64,000 bases of DNA from Trichuris trichiura (lineage: Eukaryota > Nematoda > Enoplea > Trichinellida > Trichuridae). Under the pieces are notes generated by a model that was not told the origin of the DNA, ran no database searches, and saw only the letters and a list, made by a program, of their open reading frames with translations. Below, one piece after another: positions 1 to 11,849 of the stretch (positions are counted from its first letter, which is position 1; every line of letters begins with the position of its first letter). A program made the position numbers and the translations under genes. Where the stretch lies: assembly GCA_037903355.1 (NCBI GenBank), contig JBAJFE010000014.1, forward strand, positions 3,286,001 to 3,350,000, read 5' to 3'.

Positions 1-2340
1 AAGAGTTGCTGAAGAACAGCTGCCTAATTAAACACTGCTGCAAATAATAACATTCAGAAGAGACATCTTCATTATCCTCGACTGCTAGTTACGCAAAGGT
101 GCATTCTGGATACCGTAAAATCGTTATCAACACTTATGAAAACGTTCTGACATTTGTGTCAATAAATAATTCCATTATGTGCTCTCAACAATTTTTTTAC
201 ATTGATGCAGATGGTCAAATGATTCTGAAAGAGAACCATCATCATTGAAAATTGAACTTCTGCTGACACGGTGAAAATTCAGGTTATATTTACAAGCTAC
301 AGCACTCATAGAATTGTAGATTTAACGCAAGGAAAAGAAAGACGGCACCTTCAAGATAGCTGAAAAATTGCAGCAAGAATGAAATAGTTCAAAAGTCCTG
401 CTTTTCTATCCTTTTTAAGTAAATGGCAGCTCTGTCATACCTTTGCAGCAACATCAGCTGCAACTGAAAACTGTCCCGCGCGAGAGGAACTGGTATCAGT
501 TCTAAGACTTTCAGTTTTTAAATGAATATACTAGCAAGCTTTGACGTAACAGTAGAGAGAATGCTATGTGCTTTTTCTAACTCCTGTTTATACAAATTCC
601 CAACCGTTGGTAAAGTTTCCGTTGCGTACAAACGCAAGCACGTACGTGTGGAAAAAAGATATTATACTTGTCAATTGGAAGAGCTCATAGTGGTTAAAAA
701 TTCTTCCCATTTAGTATCAATATTCTAATACTGGGATTCCTTTTACTTCTAAAAATCTGATTTCCTTGCCAACAAAGAAGTAGTACTAGCAATCATGGCT
801 GCCTTCAGAATATATTTGTTGGTGTGAGCGCAAGTCAATGACTGGAGGTGACTCTTTGCTGAAACGAATCACATTGCGTAAAAGCACAAATATTTTTCTC
901 CATTGATTTGCATTAGAGTCCACAGAAATTACCACAGCACTGTCACAACGTCCGAAAATTCTTCAATTAAATAATCTGATCAAAGTGCGTGATCAAAAAC
1001 AGCAGTTTTAGAAGGAAGGCAAACTTTCTGTATAACAAACTTAGTTAAGCAAGCAGAATAGATACAACATAGTAAACAAACGCCATAGTTAAGGTTGTGT
1101 ACTTTTCATAAGACAATGCGTCTCAATGCACTTGTGAATTCTAGGAAAGTATAGAAAAAAGGAAGCTCAAGCGACTTGACTGGACTACCCGCAATACGAA
1201 AATATGCAATTCACTGAATATCTGAAGCACTATGATCCATATGCTCACAGTTACGTTAAATGTAGTTGTGGAAATAATCATTAAGCGAACAAATTCACTC
1301 AGAATCGATCGTACTGACGGAAATGCATGTTTTAACAGCATAATTTGCATACATTATAAATCAGTCAGATGCAAATGCTTACGTTAAACTTTTTCCTCTC
1401 TGAAACTGTCGACTATCCAATACAATGAAATTAAATCAATTTCTTACTCTTCGCGAGAAAGCAAGTTGCTAATCTCGTTTCAGCATGTTCACTCAATCAA
1501 CTCACTCAGAATGAGCGGTGGCAGTTTCCCGCTGACTGGGAAGAATGTCTGAATCGATCACTTTGTGTTTATAGCTGCGAAGAATGTTCATTATAAGGCC
1601 TTCGTGATGAATACAGTTTAATTCTTAAAGGAATGACTGATAACTACAAATGTTAGACAAAGGCAACCACTTTGGCCTTTATTAACGGAACTTTCTAGGC
1701 TTCACTTGTCTCATCTTCGGTGCAAACAAGTCTCAAGAAGAATAAGTTCATGATAGCTGTTTCTATATTTGCACATATGGAATCCATAGAAACAATTGAT
1801 TGTTGAATTAGTCTCCGCACTGCACAGCTGGTTCGATCTAAAATGTGAATAGTGATTTTGCTGTCCTCCAAAATTTCTTATCTTTGACAGGGGAAAAGAT
1901 TGAAGGCGAAAAAGAATGTTCTGAATTCCCGCTTCTTGTTTCTTCTAATTAGCACTTTTCAAAATTCTTGATTTGCTTTATTTTTTCTTGCAGCCTTAAA
2001 CCTTGCTCCATGTCAGGTCCCCAGTTTCAGCAGTGCAGCTTGAAATGCATAAATGAAGAACTGCAGTCATCGCATCATTTTGGACTTTTGTCTAAAGGCC
2101 GGACAAACAGGAAGGGATTAGCGCCAAAGACTTGTGAAACAGTGAAAACAGTGATCAGCCAAGACTGATATTCTTTCTGATCATCGCTCTCTCAGAATTT
2201 CCGCACTGAAGAAGAGATAAGGAAGTCCTGAAATGTACCGGAATTTTTGCGTGTTTTCTGCCTGCGTGTTATGCGCAACAAATGGAACCACGCTAAATTA
2301 GTATGAAAAACTAACCTAGCCAATTCTCGCAAGTAGTATA
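1..2340. other. Gene-free stretch
   Basis: No coding exon, RNA gene or clear repeat was recognised here. The open frames are 60-70 codons at most, occur on both strands, and lack flanking splice sites or recognisable protein composition. A C+T-rich stretch at about 1960-1990 resembles a splice acceptor, but no coherent exon follows it. Confidence 0.5.
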
Positions 2341-2344
2341 TTTC

Positions 2345-3475
2345 ATAACGCTGACACAGAAGTACTACCTGTTAAATGTTTAATTGGCGAAGCTTTCTGG
2401 AATCACCGATTCCAGCCTTCAGTTCATAAAGAATGGCAGAGCGTATGCTGGCACATCAGTGGTCGGACTAATTACTTTAAAAAACAGAATTCCTGGGAGG
2501 TTTTAAACGATGTACAGTAATAAAAGTGAGAGAAAGAGCAGAAGCAAGGGAAGTGTAACAGAAATCAGGGAAGGGGAAATTCTTGAAAAAGGAGGAAAAG
2601 CAATTGAGGGAACACGGGATTTTCGTGCTACCAAGAAACCATCGAACATAATCATTGTCTAAGTGCAGGAGGTTCACGTAAAAGGCAGCAGTTTGTTGCT
2701 GTGATGATGTTAGTCCAGGAATCACTTACTGCAATTCCACTGTCCCTGTTAATGTTTGAGTTGTATTTTATGCAAAGTGTTTCTCTTATCTTTCTGAGCA
2801 TAAACTGGCTCTCTATGCAGAGCACCCCCGCCTCAGTTGACCTGTACATTGCGCTGCATGCTATGCTACCGTTGACGTCTGAGTAGCCTGCTCTATCGCG
2901 AAAGAGACGGGAGCGATAATATGCACTAGAGCAGGCTACTCAGACGTCAGCAGTAGCACGGCATGCAGCGCAATGCACAGGTCAGTTGCAGGCGAAGGTG
3001 CAGGGCAAAGAAAACCAATTTATGATTAAGATGATAATAGAAGCACTCTATATAAAATACGAATCAAACATTAACAAGGACAATGGTATCTCAGTGACTC
3101 CTTGACTAACATCGTCAGAGCAACAAACTGTTGCCTTTCACGTGAATCTCATGCGCTTGGACAACGATTATGTTCGACGGTTTCTTGGCACCATGAAAAT
3201 CCCCGTTCCCCCAATTCCCCCAATTTTTTCCTCTTTTTTCAAGAATCCCCTCTTCCATGATTTCTGTTGCACATCCTTCCATCTGCCTTTTCTCTCCCTT
3301 TTAGTTTTGTACATCGATCAAAACCTCCCCGGAATTCTGCCCCTTAAAGTAATTAGCCTGACCAATGATGTGCCAGCATACGTTCTGCCATTCCTTATGC
3401 GCCGAAAACGGGAACTGGTAATTCCCGAAAGCTTCGTCAGTTAAACATTTAACGGGTAGTGCTTCCGTATCAAAA
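2345..3475. repeat. Large imperfect inverted repeat (foldback, about 550-bp arms)
   Basis: The left arm (about 2345-2900) and right arm (about 2935-3475) are diverged reverse complements. The inner 75 bp of each arm match closely: left from about 2830 to 2902, right from about 2930 to 3000, around a loop of about 30 bp. Farther out, the - strand frame at 2477-2725 and the + strand frame at 3142-3444 encode recognisably similar peptides (both contain LDNDYVR then FLG). The outer ends also match: a peptide with VHKEWQSVCWHISG on the left + strand and AHKEWQNVCWHIIG on the right - strand. No target-site duplication or transposase was found, so this could be a foldback transposon or an old inverted segmental duplication. 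Confidence 0.75.
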
Positions 3476-3713
3476 TTACGATCTTCTACGCACCCATTAG
3501 GAGTCTCATTTTTAAAGTAACATACTTTCGGGTGCTTTGTGTAGACAAATGATTTAGACTCAACAGAACGGATTTTGCATTTCATCTCAAGTAATTAAAG
3601 TGCAGTCGTAAATAATTTAAATACCTTGTTGTTTAAAGCAGGGTTTCTTAAATAATTTTGCCAAACCTCTGGATTACATTGAAGAACTCCGACGAAAGTA
3701 ATCGATGTGAGTT
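3301..3713 (-). CDS. Candidate 3' part of a small unnamed gene (two exons)
   Basis: Read on the - strand, an exon at 3713-3625 follows a Tttattag acceptor and encodes 29 residues containing ITFVGVLQCNPEVWQ. A 39-nt GT-AG intron (3624-3586) joins in phase to a 95-residue exon at 3585-3301, ending in a TAG/TAA-type stop. The product contains several cysteines, an FKNET sequence and an AHKEWQNVC segment. The family is not recognised. The last exon lies in the right arm of the large inverted repeat, and a partial, still mostly open copy sits in the left arm (about 2350-2520, + strand). No start codon or signal peptide was located upstream. It could be a real terminal part of a gene or a captured, decaying fragment. 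Confidence 0.3.
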
Positions 3714-3870
3714 CTAATAAAGATTAGAACTTCAAATTACCAATAATTATATATTCACGTCAATAAATCTTTAAGTGGTGTTGGGTTAATTATCCTTTCC
3801 CAAGAAGGTTGTGCTAGTTTTAGTATATCCACGCCATTGCTTACTCAAATAACGTTGAATCCACATGCAG

Positions 3871-4252
3871 GCCATTGGTACCTACGAAGCGGCAACTTTA
3901 TTCATCTCTTGCGGAAATGAACTTTGATACGTCTGCGCTGCTTCCTCAATCGCTCGTTCCCACTAATTTGAATACAGCCAGTTATTCATTATCCTTTACT
4001 CCCACTAATTTAAGTACAAGACCTGTCCTTGTAACTGTCGAGGTAACAGAACGTATGGTGGAAGGCATTAAAGCCAGTACAAAAACCTGCGTCTTCAACA
4101 CGGACGGTCAATTCAAAACAGCCTTGGAGACAACCAGAAATGGCAACAATGCAAACACCTTCGAAACCAGCTACACCGTAAACTGCAGGAAAAGGCCAAG
4201 CTACCAAAGAGGCACTTTAAACACACTTTACACCGCCCTGCTTGACTTTTAA
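3871..4252 (+). CDS. Orphan terminal-exon candidate
   Basis: An open frame of about 126 codons follows an acceptor-like CATGCAG at 3870 and ends at 4252. A poly(A) signal AATAAA lies at 4370-4375. The peptide is Thr/Ser/Asn-rich and contains a short internal repeat around PTNLNT and PTNLST, then VTVEVTERM and FNTDGQFKT. The VxV segment followed by a DGQF turn loosely recalls nematode transthyretin-like domains, but I cannot confirm that. No upstream exon or start codon was found. Confidence 0.3.
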
Positions 4253-4797
4253 CTAACCTCACCTACTCCTGTTCTTAACGACCGTGCGCTGGGCGTGTAC
4301 TTGTTACCGTTGAAAACGGAGCATGAGACTCTCCGTAAGCTTCAAGGACTTCGCTTATGAATAAGTATAAATAAACGGTTGGTTTTGCCTTCGTAGTAAA
4401 TAAAGAGAAAAAATTTCAAAGCGCCGTTACTAAAGCCTTTCATTTTTGATTGCCTTGGTACTATGTTTAATTTGTGGCTGAATCAGCAAATTAATTTTGC
4501 AGTTTTCAACTTGGATCCAAAACACTTGTGTTTATCCTTGCATATGTGCCCTTGGAAAAGTAGAAAGTACGCACAACAAAACGCAGTCACTCCATCGCTT
4601 CAATAAACATACCGTAAAACAGAACAAATCATGTATCAGCTCACAGTGACTTCTAGAAGGCCCAGTATATTCCAAAAACCGGAATACCTTTACCGCGGGC
4701 GTTTCGGATTATAGATAATTAACTGTAATTTAAAGCTCATATTCCCGAGGCCCTGTTTCCACGCAGTGCTATTACTGTATGAAACTTATTCTTGCAG

Positions 4798-4892
4798 GAG
4801 CTCAAATCTTCTGTCTCTGCCCTGAATGAAAAACTAATAGAAAGAGATACTTGTTTCAGTGAACGAAGTTTCAATTTTTCAAGGTCCCACAG
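4798..4892 (+). CDS. Isolated exon-like segment
   Basis: A 95-nt block is bounded by a strong acceptor (cttgcag at 4791-4797) and a strong donor (CACAG|GTAATG at 4892/4893). Only one frame is open; it encodes 31 residues beginning ELKSSVSALNEKLIERD, an amphipathic, possibly coiled-coil sequence. No partner exon in the right phase was found within about 1 kb on either side. It may belong to an unresolved gene or be a chance match. Confidence 0.2.
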
Positions 4893-4899
4893 GTAATGT

Positions 4900-6180
4900 T
4901 ACCTAGCGTCAGTAAATTATCGTACTGCTCATTCTTTCTGCCTATCACATTTTGATTCTTTAGCATTAGGTAGCAGTTAAAGTTTCGTTCCTCCATTCGT
5001 AACAGCTTTTGGATACATTATTTTTCTTCTTTTATTTCTTTTCTGCGGTGAATGGTCACCAAAAAAATAGATAGCAACGTGCTGTTTATTTCAAGATTGG
5101 AATTATGGAGGAAGTTGCTAGTGTGATCGTAAGAAGAAACTATAGTAGATTTGAGAGACGATTCCAGTGCAGGTAACTTAAATTATTAAACTTATACGAT
5201 GCTGCATCAGTGCAGTTCCTTGTGCTTGGGCTTTCGTACTCTGAAAACCAGTGCTCATGCTGGTAATAATTCGCTTTGCTCTTAATTTAGGCTGGGTTCA
5301 CTGCCCACCCATATATCATGATAAATGAGCCACCCTTTTAATTGGAGAACTTTTTTATGTTCTCAAATACTGATAGCTTTTGAATAAACTTCCTTTAAAG
5401 GCAGCTGCTTTACGCAGTAATAAACCTATAGAAATATGCATAACGACTGTTACTATCAAAACTAGAAGCATTTTTAAGGAAACAATTCAATTCTAGAAAT
5501 CTAGCAAGCCTTTGTGTAGCAACCAGTTTACTATTCTCTCATAAAGTTTATAGAGATAGGCTACATAGTCTAGCTAATCATTAAAATGGGAAAGCTTCTT
5601 GGATTGTCCACAGATATTCTTGCTGAATTTCACTGTCCTGAACATTTTGCTGGATCATTTTGCCTTAGTTCAATTAATGCTGCATTGAACCCTGTTTCAG
5701 ACCTAGGAAAAAATAAACGTTATTCTTTGGTGCAGCGAGCTCACTTTCGTTGGTACCAACTACAGCTTTAGGAAGCTGACAAATCAACTTCATCTGAGGT
5801 TACACTTATTATACTGGCTAGGAAATGAATTAGTTCTTCGCTGCAAGTTTCTGAAAGTTAAAATAGTGTAAATGGGATTATGAAACAAGAGTTTTATGAC
5901 TCCAGAAATCCGGTATTGAAAATAAGCGTTCTCCTTAATTAAAATTCGTCAGTGTAAATGCGCTTTCTTGCCAACCAATTCGTTGAGTTGCATTCATAAG
6001 CAGAAAGCTGGAAAAGCAGACATCATTGCATTCCAGTTAATCAGCCATATTGGTTTGGAGGGGGTAATGTCACATTAATAAGACGTATTACGATATCCAT
6101 GTGTCGAAGTGCTCATAAATGAATGATAAGCAGATGATGTCTATCCAAATTTCACAATTTTAGTAATAGTATTTAGTACC
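4900..6180. other. Gene-free stretch
   Basis: AT-rich sequence without a supportable gene. A second exon-like block at about 5096-5171 has an acceptor and a donor, but its phase does not join to the block at 4798-4892. Confidence 0.4.
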
Positions 6181-6300
6181 TACACCTCGCTGACGACAAA
6201 CTAAAGCGTTGCGAAATGTGTGAATAGAATGAGTTGTGTTCTGTACCTATTCCTAATAATGGCTCAACCATTCGCTGGTGGAGCAGCTGATTCATTGAAT
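6175..6300 (+). repeat. Interspersed repeat, diverged copy (family of 10.5 and 11.7 kb)
   Basis: This segment aligns with those at about 10,533-10,690 and 11,681-11,840. They share a CTGACGA...GAAA hairpin block, then GTTCTGTA, then a stretch ending CATTCGCTGGTGG (CATTCGCTGGTAGG and TATTCGTCGGTAGG in the others). This is the most diverged of the three copies. No open reading frame is shared by the three. Confidence 0.5.
6190..6216 (+). ncRNA. Hammerhead-like motif, decayed copy
   Basis: CTGACGA at 6190 and GAAA at 6213-6216 enclose a short hairpin (CAAAC against GTTG). It is 27 nt long, against 28-30 nt for most other copies. It is part of the interspersed repeat at 6175-6300. Confidence 0.35.
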
Positions 6301-6855
6301 TGCACGAATTTAGTACATAAGAAAAAAGGGAAAAGAATAGATGGACCCTAAAGTCCAAAAAACTATGTACGCAGAAAATTTCTGCTCACACTATTTTCTT
6401 CCAGCTCGTGTATTGTTCAATTCCTTAACTTTTTTATTCTTTGCACAACTTTCGCTCGTTAGGCTATCCTGTGACCTAAATTCATTTATTCTCAGCTTAA
6501 CAAGGGACGAGAGTGGCCCTGAAAATTGCAGACAAAAATTTACTTCACAGTAGCCCAAAGTTGTGAAAAGAACAAAAATATTTTCAGACTTACGAAACAG
6601 CTGTCATTAAGACATGCCTTATGTAATTAAATTATCTGATTCACAAGGTTTAAAATTAAGTTCAAGAAAGGAGCTCTTAAATATATTAATTTCATTCCTG
6701 CCTAAAGAAACTTCTCTGCCTGAATCTGCTTAAATCATTGTTACTGATTTCAGAAATTTCAACGCGTTATGAAACTTACCAATGCCAATCAAAAAGTGAA
6801 AGGAAATCAAACAAGTATTCGCATTATAGTGTAGGTGGAAGAGAAAATACTTTAG

Positions 6856-6903
6856 TATTATCCTGACTGAATCTTAGCAAATATTATCCTGACTGAATCT
6901 TAG
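6856..6903. repeat. 26-bp tandem duplication
   Basis: A 22-nt unit beginning TATTATCCTGACTGAATCTT occurs twice, separated by CAAA. The two units are identical, which suggests a recent slippage duplication. Confidence 0.8.
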
Positions 6904-6919
6904 GTATTATGTTCAATAG

Positions 6920-7830
6920 AGAGCGTCACATTTAATGGTTTCGAGGCCTATCAAGTTTCTCGTAACTAAATCTGTCTAGGAGGTTTCTTCGTGACATGTG
7001 TCTATTGACTTAAATGCCTAAAAATAGAAATAATTACGCTGGCTAATAGATCTATCTTTACTCTGATTTTTCGCGTATTAAATGACACGAATAAAGTACG
7101 GCCAATCAAATGCCATTATTTTCCCTTAAACTTGGCGAAAATTAAAAAACGCTTTAACGAATGTTTCAAAAACAAAGCCCAGTTCAACCAGCCCAAAAAG
7201 AAAAAACGGAGTTTAAACATTACTGACGTTGGTCTTCAGGGCAGGTTCTTAAATATTAAGCTAACTTTGAGCGAAAGACGCGGTGACTTTTTAGTTATCA
7301 TCGCAATTAATCGATACTCCATCGCGTTCACCTTTTGATTTTCTAGCCTCGTGTTTCTTTTTAGAAGGAAATGAAATAAATGCAGCCAATGGGGTTAATG
7401 CGAGTTACACTGAAAATAACATTCGTTAAGTGCCTTCGAAATTATAGCAACAGGCAGCTGAACTTTATTAACCCGGGAACTTCTCTAACTCGGACGTATT
7501 TTCCGGTAACAATTAACACGAGAGGTCGGGGGAATGTGGATCATGATACTATAACCCTGATTTAATTTCCAAGAACTTCCGGCCGAGCTGATCATCACTT
7601 ATTAGTATAATTCGGTAATCGCATGCTGTAATGATTGCTGTACCAATCAGCAGCAACTTTTGCGCTCGTTTTCGTTGTGATGACGGTGCTACTTCTGAAA
7701 GTTCGTTACCTTTCCTTACTTGCGCATGTCCGACATTGTTTGTTCTTCTTATAATTAGGCTGAGATTCATGGACTTTAGAGGCGATACTGCCCTGAGGAA
7801 TCAGGATTCGAAGTTAGTGCACTTTTTAAA
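6920..7830. other. Gene-free stretch
   Basis: No gene recognised. A lysine-rich open frame at 7132-7338 has no splice context or homology that I can see. Confidence 0.4.
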
Positions 7831-7834
7831 AGTT

Positions 7835-8455
7835 TGCTTTCTTTTGGTCTATCGCGTTTGTGTTTTTCTTGCGCCATTAGTTCGTTCTCTCTTCGAGCCT
7901 TTGCTATAGTATGCAGTTTTGTTCTTGATTTCTCCTTTATTTTCTCACTTTTCATGCCTCTTGTTGTGTCTTCCTTTTCCTGTGTATTGGGCTTTTACTC
8001 TTCTTTTCATGTTTTTTCTTGTTTCGACTGATATTTCTTTTTTTGTACTTTTTCTGTTTTTCTTCTTCTCATTTTTCTTTCCTTCTTATAAGCAATTCTG
8101 AAATCTTATACTTTTATTTTTGTTTGGTCTTTTTAATTTCTTTTTCCGTTCTTCTTTCATATCTTCTTCTTCTTCTTCTTTCAAATACTGTCTGAAGAAA
8201 ACACATTCTTCTTTCTATCTTCTTTCTTTCTCTTCTTTATCCTTCTTGTGAATGTTTCTGAAGCCTTATAATTTTGTTTTTGTTGTTCTTTTCATTTCCT
8301 TTCGCGTTCTTCCTTTCTTTCTTTTTCCTGGATTTATTACCTGAAAATTCTTATATTTTTCTTTTTGTCTCATTTTCTTCTCCATTCCTTTGTAGTTTTT
8401 CCTTCCTTCTTCTGTATTCTTTCTTGTGTTTTCCTTTTCATACATACATGGTGGT
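7835..8455. repeat. Pyrimidine-rich low-complexity tract
   Basis: About 600 bp dominated by T and C on the + strand, with many TTC and TTTCTT runs. The long Phe/Ser/Leu-rich open frames here come from the composition and are not genes. Confidence 0.85.
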
Positions 8456-8459
8456 CTTC

Positions 8460-10420
8460 TTTAATATGCAACATTTTGTTGGAAATTTTAAGCGTAGTGT
8501 GCCAACCGAAAAAGGTATACATTTAATGGCAGAGGGGCGGGTCGATCAAGTAGCTACCGGTAAACTTTGACGAAAGTAATGAAGCTACCTGCAGCAGAGA
8601 AGAGGGTTAAGAAGAGGACGCGGTAGGACAGAAAAATGAATGGAAGTAGCTGTTGCACAGAGGGCAGATAAGATCGCAAAATCAAAGGAAAGTGGTACGC
8701 GCATTGCCAGGAGTCGCTAGATGGTGTAGAGTTTCAACATTCTACTTCCTTTATTTTCATGTTTCTTCTTATTCTTCTTCATTAGTTTGTATAGTTTGAA
8801 TAGTTATGACTTTTATAGTAAGGAGCAATGGCATTGGTTTAAAATTTGCATAATGACGTGGTTCACATTAGTTCCTGGGTCACAACTGACATTATCATGC
8901 TGAATAAGTAACGCTACTCAGATTGTTCCCTACTGTTTAATCTGTGTCATGACATTATTCTGGAGTTAAATCATGTCCCCAGTTCACAAGAACGGTGTGC
9001 CCGTTGAGCTCTTCCTATTTACGGCGAGGCTAACTTATCCGCAGTAGGCGTGGCATCATTTGAAAAGAGGTGGACATGACGCCAGATTGAACACGTTTAC
9101 ACGGCGAAGCTTCTGGAAACTTTACCCCCACCTTAGCGTGTTGATATGATTGCTACAACTGCGTTGGGCGTGTGATTATGTTCCACAAACTGACAGAGTC
9201 GTTAAGCCCATTCGTAAAGCTGCTCATTGCACAGCCCTTGCAATCAGGCGACGACCTACCATTTTTTCGCAACACCAATGGTATTTCTCATTTCTCCTTG
9301 ACCGTTGAATAGCTTTGCATATAAACGAATCAGTCTGTCATTGGCTGAGAGATAGGCAGTTGACCATCAACAATACCTTACATCGGCAAGAAAAAGAAAA
9401 GCTTCATCAGCCTTTTAGCTCATATAGCTGAACAGATAAGGTCCCACGATTATAAAGAAATTTCAAAACGAAAAACTTGAGCAAGCTGGTCGAGCTTTTC
9501 ATTTTGAAATTTCTTTGCATGTCTGGCCTATTCGAAAATGCTCGGCTGGACAGCTAATTTTCAGACTTTCATCACCCAAAAAAGTGACATAACGCTCTAG
9601 GTTTTCGTGCAGCAAAGCGAGGTTCTGTCATCCGAAGAACTGATATTTTTTTCTGTGGAACAGGCACGGATGGGTAAGAACTGGCAAATACTTGGAACAA
9701 GTGCGGTTCACAAGGTCAAAAGTCAACATTTCGAATGGTCGAAATCGTGTAACTCGAAGTCTCAAATATTCATATTATCAAATAGGAAAAAATACCTGAA
9801 CGGTTAAAATCTTTGTAGGAGTTTAATTCTTGAAAGGACAAACGTCTGAATAGTAAAGAACCCTGAACAAACAAAAGTCTCTAAAGTCAAATTCCATTTA
9901 TAGTTCAGAAGTCCATATGACCAAACACGTACTTGAAATGGTCCTTTTGTCGTTGTTTTGCACTTATAGTAGCTAAGTAACGGGAACCAAGGAGCCTCAA
10001 AGCTAATCTCAAAGGTGCAAGAACAGCGCGACGGCAGTAGAAAGATATTTCCACGATCAGACGGTATCCCTCACTTAGCATGCATACGTAAATACCAAGA
10101 ACACTGGGCATGATGTCGAAAACTTAATCCCCGGAAAAACGCAAGGGCATCTGTTGACCAATTATGATTTTTGTTAAGTCTATTCGTCTATTTCTTTCGA
10201 ACTAATTCAATTATTTGTTCATTACGGCTTTGTTCTCTTCTCACAGGCTGTTTGATCTTATTTAATTTTTTTTAAAATTAGCCTTTCCCATTTTATTCCA
10301 ACAATGAATTCCGTCAAGCATACTTTAAGTTAAACTTCTGAACTCCCTCAACTCACTCCTTTTGAAATATTTCGTTTCATTGCGTTATTGCCTCCAAAAT
10401 GCCTTTGTCATTTTGCATAG
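8460..10420. other. Gene-free stretch
   Basis: No supportable gene. It contains the perfect-arm hairpin annotated at 9454-9516 and otherwise unique, AT-rich sequence. Confidence 0.4.
9454..9516. repeat. Long perfect-arm hairpin (21-bp arms, 21-nt loop)
   Basis: The 21-nt arm at 9454-9474 is the reverse complement of 9496-9516 with one mismatch (AAACGAAAA against AAATGAAAA). The loop is 21 nt. The size is compatible with a small pre-miRNA-like foldback or a miniature inverted repeat. No flanking target duplication was noticed. Confidence 0.6.
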
Positions 10421-10422
10421 CG

Positions 10423-10452
10423 CTGATGAGGGGTAGTTCGCTAGTCTCGAAA
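10423..10452 (+). ncRNA. Hammerhead-like motif with UUCG-capped stem
   Basis: CTGATGA (10423-10429) is followed directly by a stem of GGGGTAG against CTAGTCTC (with G-T pairs and one bulge), capped by TTCG, then GAAA (10449-10452). Unlike the other copies it has no extra pyrimidine after CTGATGA, so it matches the canonical hammerhead core order. Stems I and III could not be assigned with confidence. Confidence 0.4.
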
Positions 10453-10532
10453 GATGCGAGTTCATGAAGAATACAATTACCGCGGGGTTCACCCCCTTCC
10501 CTTTCAATAAGGAGAGCAGTGACTCCTTCCTT

Positions 10533-10690
10533 ACACTGCTGACGACGGAACAAGAGCAACTCCAAAAGGTACGGTATCGACTGTTCTGTACTTATTCTCT
10601 AACAATTTGCTCATCCATTCGCTGGTAGGACATTTCAGTGTTTACTTACAAACACATCAAACAGGCTAAAGCCACGAATCGAAGATCAAA
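10533..10690 (+). repeat. Interspersed repeat copy with decayed hammerhead-like block
   Basis: Aligns with 11,681-11,840 over about 150 bp, including GACGGAACAAGAGCA, TTCTGTACTTATTCTC, CTAACAATTTG and ACATCAAACAGGC. The motif at 10539-10567 keeps CTGACGA, but its closing GAAA has become AAAA and one stem arm is damaged. Confidence 0.7.
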
Positions 10691-11680
10691 CAGTGCTATT
10701 AATTTAAAAGCAGAGTTTGTAATAACAAAAATGCCTACACTTTTGATGAGCTACAAAATTGCACATTATCCTTTGAAATGGGTCGCCTGGCCGAAGGAAA
10801 ATTGTCAAAAACTTCTTTTCTTTCCCTGAATGAAACGTTAGGCTGTTTCTCTCTTTCCCCAAAATTACAGAACTTAAAGTTTTGTGTTCTCCCACCAAAA
10901 TATCTTTTCAGCAGGCTTTGCAGCATTCACATAAAACCTAAACCTATTGATCTTGATTATTGCGTTTTGTAGAGTGCAGCTTGAGTGGTACATAAAAATA
11001 AGTAAGCAGAGCCTTAATTCAAAGTATTTGCTGATAATACCGCAGCAGAGAAAACTACTCCAGGTGATGCTATGCTGCTATTTCTTAAAATCAGAACAAT
11101 TGGTAGCAACTCACCCAATACGCCAAACAACCCTCAGTTAGCGTAATTAACTTTGTTTCCTATTTGTTGAACAGTCATTACGAGAGGTAAGCTTGCTCTC
11201 ACTAACTCCTCTACGGCTCATAACGAATAATACACTTATTGGGAGACTTCTTCGACGGTAACATATTATTAGTAGATTGCCTGTTGTGCGAAGCAGCTTT
11301 TAACATCAGTCAGTTCAAAATGAAATCTTCATTTGCCATCAAATGAAGTCCATCTCTTACGGCCCACAGCGCTAAGTCAGACGTCAAATTGTTTAAAGTG
11401 AATCCTTTGCCTGCGACTGCGTAACTGTTATTAATCTTGGTCAGCGGTGCATCAAATGACAGGCGACGTGTCGTTTACATAGGCACATTTTCTCGTTTGT
11501 CTTGACCTTGAGGATGAGACAAGTTTTGCCCTTCCCGATTGCTCCATCACAAACAAAATATTACAGAATGTTGCAAGAGTTGTTCATGCTTGTAGAATTA
11601 TGAAAAGTAAGAAAGAATTTAAGAATGAAGGTAAACTCTAGGCAAAGTTTTACGATTAATTTCTACAACACTCCTACTCC

Positions 11681-11840
11681 CTTCCATTGCTGACGATGGA
11701 ACAAGAGCAGTTCCGAAACGTACGGTGAAAACTCGTTCTGTATTTTCTCTAACAATTTGTTCATCTATTCGTCGGTAGGGCACTTTGAAGTTTATTTAGA
11801 GATACGTCAAACAGGCCAAACCCGTGAAACAAAAGACCAA
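11681..11840 (+). repeat. Interspersed repeat copy with intact hammerhead-like block
   Basis: Best-preserved member of the 6.2/10.5/11.7-kb family. The hairpin block at 11690-11718 is CTGACGA, T, GGAAC, a 7-nt loop, GTTCC, GAAA, followed by CGTACGG. No protein-coding content. Confidence 0.7.
11690..11718 (+). ncRNA. Hammerhead-like motif, intact copy
   Basis: Conserved CTGACGA and GAAA flank a perfect 5-bp stem (GGAAC/GTTCC) with one extra T after CTGACGA. Total length is 29 nt, the same as the copies at 16681 and 38025, although the stem sequence differs. Confidence 0.45.
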
Positions 11841-11849
11841 CCATGGAAC

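Noticed and set aside
8274..8570. Phe/Ser-rich 98-codon frame
   Set aside because: Product of the pyrimidine-rich low-complexity tract.
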